NCBI GenBank assembly: GCA_900768625.1 | Contig: CAAGDO010000074.1 | Location: 1 to 15,815, forward strand | Direction of reading: 5' to 3' | Length of the DNA: 15,815 bases | From: Bacteroidaceae bacterium | GTDB lineage: Bacteria; Bacteroidota; Bacteroidia; Bacteroidales; Bacteroidaceae | Part shown: positions 13,371-15,815 of the stretch, in pieces | Layout: every line of letters begins with the position of its first letter | How positions within the stretch are numbered: position 1 is the first letter of the stretch | Program-made: the position numbers and the translations under genes | Notes under the pieces: model-generated | Seen by the model: the letters and a program-made list of their open reading frames with translations, nothing else | What the model was told of the DNA's origin: nothing | The model's database searches: none

Positions 13371-15098
13371 TCAGACTTCCTCCATTCGTTTGAGTTTATA
13401 GCCTTCAAACTGCATGATGATCTTATGCAATTGGGTTCCTTGACGTAGGACTTCTACGCGTGGAGCCTGTGCATAACCATTTATTTGCTCCTTCGCCTCG
13501 TCCCATTGTTTGCGAGCCGCTTCTTCGCTGCTACCCTTATGCAACATTTTCAGTTCCAGAATGTAGCTGTGCTGCGTGGCATAATTCGTCAAGTCGGGTA
13601 AGAGGAAAAAATCGCAAAAGCCATGGTTCAGTTCAAGCTCGGGAGCAGTGCAATAATACGTGTTGAGATTGAAATATGCCATGAAGAAACCTTGCAGATT
13701 GCGTTCCGCTTCCACGCCGTCACGAACGGACGATACTTGCGCATAAGCCTCAGCCATAAACCGAAGCACATGTTCCCAGTTTCCTTCATAAGCCATCTGA
13801 TAGAAACCTTCGTCAAGTTCATTCGTATCGACGTAGCGTTGCTGTTGGAATTCTTCCAAGAGATAACCATAGTATTGCTTGCGCACATTATTGTTTGGAA
13901 TACCCAAAATCACACGGTTACCACGCGTTCCCTTCAAGGTCAGCATGCCATAGTAGAACAGCAAACTCGGGAATATATTGGGGTCCGCAATCTGAAAGGC
14001 CGAAAACGACTCATACAGTTGCGCCACAATCTGTCCTGTCTCGGCAATCTCCCGAATCATGCCTCTGCGTACACCGTCCAACTGTCCAAAACGCAACAAC
14101 CTCTTCATCTTGCCGTAGTCGGTACGCGTGTTGGGGTCAATCATGTTCTTGGGAGCATGTCCCGTACTCATATAGTTGCGCAGATAATAAAGCACCATGT
14201 CGCAATTGAACACGCGGTTCTTGCCCTTCAGCGCTTCCTCGGCAAAACAATAATTGTCGTACCATGGTTTCATTTCCGCAATCATCGCTTCAATGTCGCA
14301 ATCAGGGCTCAACTGGCCGACGCGCTGATAATATTGGAACATGGTGCGCACATCCTCAGTGGCGAATCCCAACATCTCATTGAAATTCGCCTTCACAGAA
14401 ATATTCCATCCGATGTTGAATCCGCTGGTCACGTCATCGAGCGTAACAGGACTTACGCCCGTCATGAAAATGCGCTCAAAATTACCCTTGAATTTCTTGA
14501 AGATGTCGCGATAGAAACCGTCGGCGTGCGTAATGGCATGATAAACGGATTCACCATGTTCGTTGAGAATCGTGTTGGTGAAGTTATCATATTCGTCAAT
14601 AATCAGATAGAGCGGGATACCCAGCTTTTTGGCTTCAACTCCCAAATGGTTCAGTTTTTCTGCCGCATCGGAATAGCCCAGCATCGTCGTCACGAAATCT
14701 GCGGTATAGTACTCCCGATAGTATTCGATAAAGCTATTGAGGCAAATACAGCAATAGGAATTTAATTTCTCCTCGATTTGGTCTACACCACCCCCCACTT
14801 GCGAGAAATCAAAGTAGAGCACCTGATATTTCCCCTGCAACGGCGTCGGATGCCGGCCAATCCACAAATCACCGAACAGCACGTCAAAATCTTCCTTTTT
14901 CCTGCAGTCATAGTAAGCCTTGAGCATATTGATGAATATGCTCTTTCCAAACCTACGCGGACGGGTAAAAAACAGGAAACGCGCCTCGTCCTCCAACTGC
15001 GGGACATACATGGTTTTGTCCACATAGTAGAGATTCTGCTTGCGCACCACCTCAAAGTCCGCGACCCCATAGGGTACTTGTTTGTATGCTGTTTCCAT
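13371..15098 (-). CDS. AAA-ATPase-like / PD-(D/E)XK nuclease superfamily protein
   Basis: The 575-residue protein belongs to the AAA-ATPase-like plus PDDEXK_9 type that is common, often in many copies, in Bacteroidales. The N-terminal domain opens with PYGVADFEVVRKQNLYYVDK, has the family's Walker A RPRRFGKS (46-53, K52), Walker B LYLIIDEYDN with D168-E169, and FMTGVSP around 211-217. The middle (about 240-440) is helical. The C-terminal nuclease-like domain shows NHGFCDFFLLPD (D496) and YILELKML with E515-x-K517, the ExK of the PD-(D/E)XK fold. No signal peptide or membrane helix is seen. Function is unknown; proposals include nucleic-acid processing or a role in conflict or mobile elements. 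The gene stands alone, appears less GC-rich than oxyR, and is bracketed by an 18-bp direct repeat (13335-13352 and 15307-15324). No strong promoter is evident upstream. Confidence 0.92.
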   Translation of the reverse strand: METAYKQVPYGVADFEVVRKQNLYYVDKTMYVPQLEDEARFLFFTRPRRFGKSIFINMLKAYYDCRKKEDFDVLFGDLWIGRHPTPLQGKYQVLYFDFSQVGGGVDQIEEKLNSYCCICLNSFIEYYREYYTADFVTTMLGYSDAAEKLNHLGVEAKKLGIPLYLIIDEYDNFTNTILNEHGESVYHAITHADGFYRDIFKKFKGNFERIFMTGVSPVTLDDVTSGFNIGWNISVKANFNEMLGFATEDVRTMFQYYQRVGQLSPDCDIEAMIAEMKPWYDNYCFAEEALKGKNRVFNCDMVLYYLRNYMSTGHAPKNMIDPNTRTDYGKMKRLLRFGQLDGVRRGMIREIAETGQIVAQLYESFSAFQIADPNIFPSLLFYYGMLTLKGTRGNRVILGIPNNNVRKQYYGYLLEEFQQQRYVDTNELDEGFYQMAYEGNWEHVLRFMAEAYAQVSSVRDGVEAERNLQGFFMAYFNLNTYYCTAPELELNHGFCDFFLLPDLTNYATQHSYILELKMLHKGSSEEAARKQWDEAKEQINGYAQAPRVEVLRQGTQLHKIIMQFEGYKLKRMEEV

Positions 15099-15306
15099 GA
15101 CCTGTGACTATCTTTGCTTGATGAATATTCGACACAATGGGCATAACCCACATTTCCAATTGTAAAGGTACGCCGTTTTTTTGATTTCCGAAAAGATTAC
15201 CGCGAAAAACCAAAAAGGAACGCAGAATCCCCGTGTCATCTTCCTGTTCATAGGCTACGTCATATGGCCTGGGCGAAGCTTAGAATGAACAAGAGGATGA
15301 CTCTGC

Positions 15307-15324
15307 GATGATGCGTTTTCAGGT
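15307..15324. repeat. 18-bp direct repeat bracketing the AAA gene (second copy)
   Basis: GATGATGCGTTTTCAGGT here is identical to 13335-13352, which is largely the right arm of the hairpin after oxyR. The copies lie on either side of the AAA gene in the same orientation, about 2.0 kb apart. The left arm of the hairpin is not repeated here. The stretch 15099-15306 holds no gene; a + strand TATCTTTG at 15109-15116 lacks a spaced -33 partner. Confidence 0.7.
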
Positions 15325-15336
15325 TTGGAACAGATT

Positions 15337-15529
15337 GAAGTCGTCTGAACTTTTATGAAATTCAAGATTTGCCTTTATTTTTGAGGCTTTTTTGGGCCTT
15401 TCATCGGTCGTGTAGCTCGCTACACTCCCTCTTCAAGTCCCAAAAACGGCCAAAAAGAAAGGTGAAGATTGAATTTAGAAGAGCTCAATCTCCAAATTCA
15501 TTCTTCGTCAGAAAAGTTCAGACGACTTC
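15337..15529. repeat. 193-bp inverted-repeat element, long copy (B)
   Basis: GAAGTCGTCTGAACTTTT (15337-15354) is the exact reverse complement of 15512-15529. Inside, the arms remain largely complementary: the T-rich stretch at about 15367-15395 pairs imperfectly with the A-rich stretch at about 15438-15465, and GTGTAGC/GCTACAC forms a tight stem near the centre. The whole element can fold as one long hairpin and encodes no plausible protein. Its right part recurs in the short copy A at 3374-3442. It looks like a non-autonomous miniature inverted-repeat element. Confidence 0.78.
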
Positions 15530-15548
15530 TTAATCCTTAAAGCGGAAC

Positions 15549-15600
15549 GTGTGATTATCGTGTGATTATCGTGTGATTATTGTGTGATTATCGTGTAATT
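15549..15600. repeat. 11-bp tandem array
   Basis: GTGTGATTATC is repeated four times without interruption (15549-15592; the third copy ends in T) and a fifth, broken copy follows (15593-15600). The period is close to one helical turn, so any bound protein would sit on one face of the DNA. No gene or clear promoter is adjacent within the window. Confidence 0.8.
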
Positions 15601-15695
15601 TTTTCATTTCGCGAACATAGTAATGGTTAAAAAATGAGGCCCTGACTTCGTCAATGCGTCACCCTGAGCCACCCGATTGGATGAATCTCTTCATT

Positions 15696-15720
15696 AGCGT
15701 GCTCCGCACGCTGTTTTTTT
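15696..15720 (+). terminator. Rho-independent terminator-like hairpin
   Basis: AGCGTGC and GCACGCT form a 7-bp stem with a TCC loop, followed by G and seven T residues on the plus strand. No plus-strand gene ends nearby, so it may belong to an unrecognised short transcript or be part of a repeated palindromic element. Confidence 0.5.
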
Positions 15721-15724
15721 CACG

Positions 15725-15747
15725 TTAATGGCCGCCAAAGCCATTAA
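15725..15747. repeat. Small inverted repeat near the right edge
   Basis: TTAATGG (15725-15731) pairs with CCATTAA (15741-15747). Another TTAATGG occurs at 15789, and short hairpins GCCCCAATGGGC and ACAGCAAGCTGT follow. This cluster has no coding content and continues to the window end. Confidence 0.4.
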
Positions 15748-15815
15748 TGATCATCAATTTTCTGTGCATGCTATGCCCCAATGGGCTTTAATGGTTTTCA
15801 ACAGCAAGCTGTGGG

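Noticed and set aside
13623..14765. 380-codon open frame on the plus strand opposite the AAA gene
   Set aside because: It is antisense to well-recognised Walker motifs and has no start signal or family features.

Overview
The window reads as chromosomal DNA of a Bacteroidales bacterium, most likely Prevotella or a close relative. The reasons are the gene families (a one-chain hybrid kinase ending in an HPt domain with the local 'HKMLP' motif, a large secreted GH20 hexosaminidase with lectin-like repeats, an AAA/PD-(D/E)XK protein of a type common in this group, a DUF3791 pair), weak or absent Shine-Dalgarno sequences, and promoters of the Bacteroidetes TTTG-N20-TAnnTTTG type (clear at 11087-11118 and at 3452-3482). 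Genus assignment is inference.

Layout. 1-50: a 22-bp periodic array of AGTACT palindromes. 71-2596 (-): membrane hybrid histidine kinase with receiver and HPt domains. 2597-3980: an AT-richer region with two small genes (DUF3791 and its small partner, minus strand), two near-identical terminator hairpins, two inverted-repeat elements and a 9-bp tandem array. 3981-7499 (-): secreted GH20 beta-N-acetylhexosaminidase. 7500-7889: a second, longer 9-bp array with the same flank as the first. 7890-9122 (+): HI0933/BaiN-like flavoprotein. 9316-10825 (+): sigma factor overlapping a fusion protein that I read as anti-sigma-like N-terminus, C39/papain-like core and C-terminal RyR domain. 10826-11156: terminator, relict of a histidine kinase 3' end, short repeats and a strong promoter. 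11157-13293 (+): four-gene redox operon (C_GCAxxG_C_C protein, ferredoxin, membrane 4Fe-4S protein, OxyR). 13371-15098 (-): AAA-ATPase-like/PD-(D/E)XK protein, convergent with oxyR across a shared hairpin. 15099-15815: no gene seen; a 193-bp inverted-repeat element, an 11-bp tandem array and hairpins.

How the genes may work together. The best candidate for an undescribed system is the sigma factor/anti-sigma-C39-RyR pair: a cytosolic, one-protein sensor in which ligand binding by the RyR domain could control a protease-like core and thereby the sigma factor. The second is the redox operon, in which OxyR, with both peroxide-sensing cysteines (C198 and C207), is the last gene behind three iron-sulfur or cysteine-rich proteins. 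The intergenic DNA is unusually rich in repeats, several present twice within the window.
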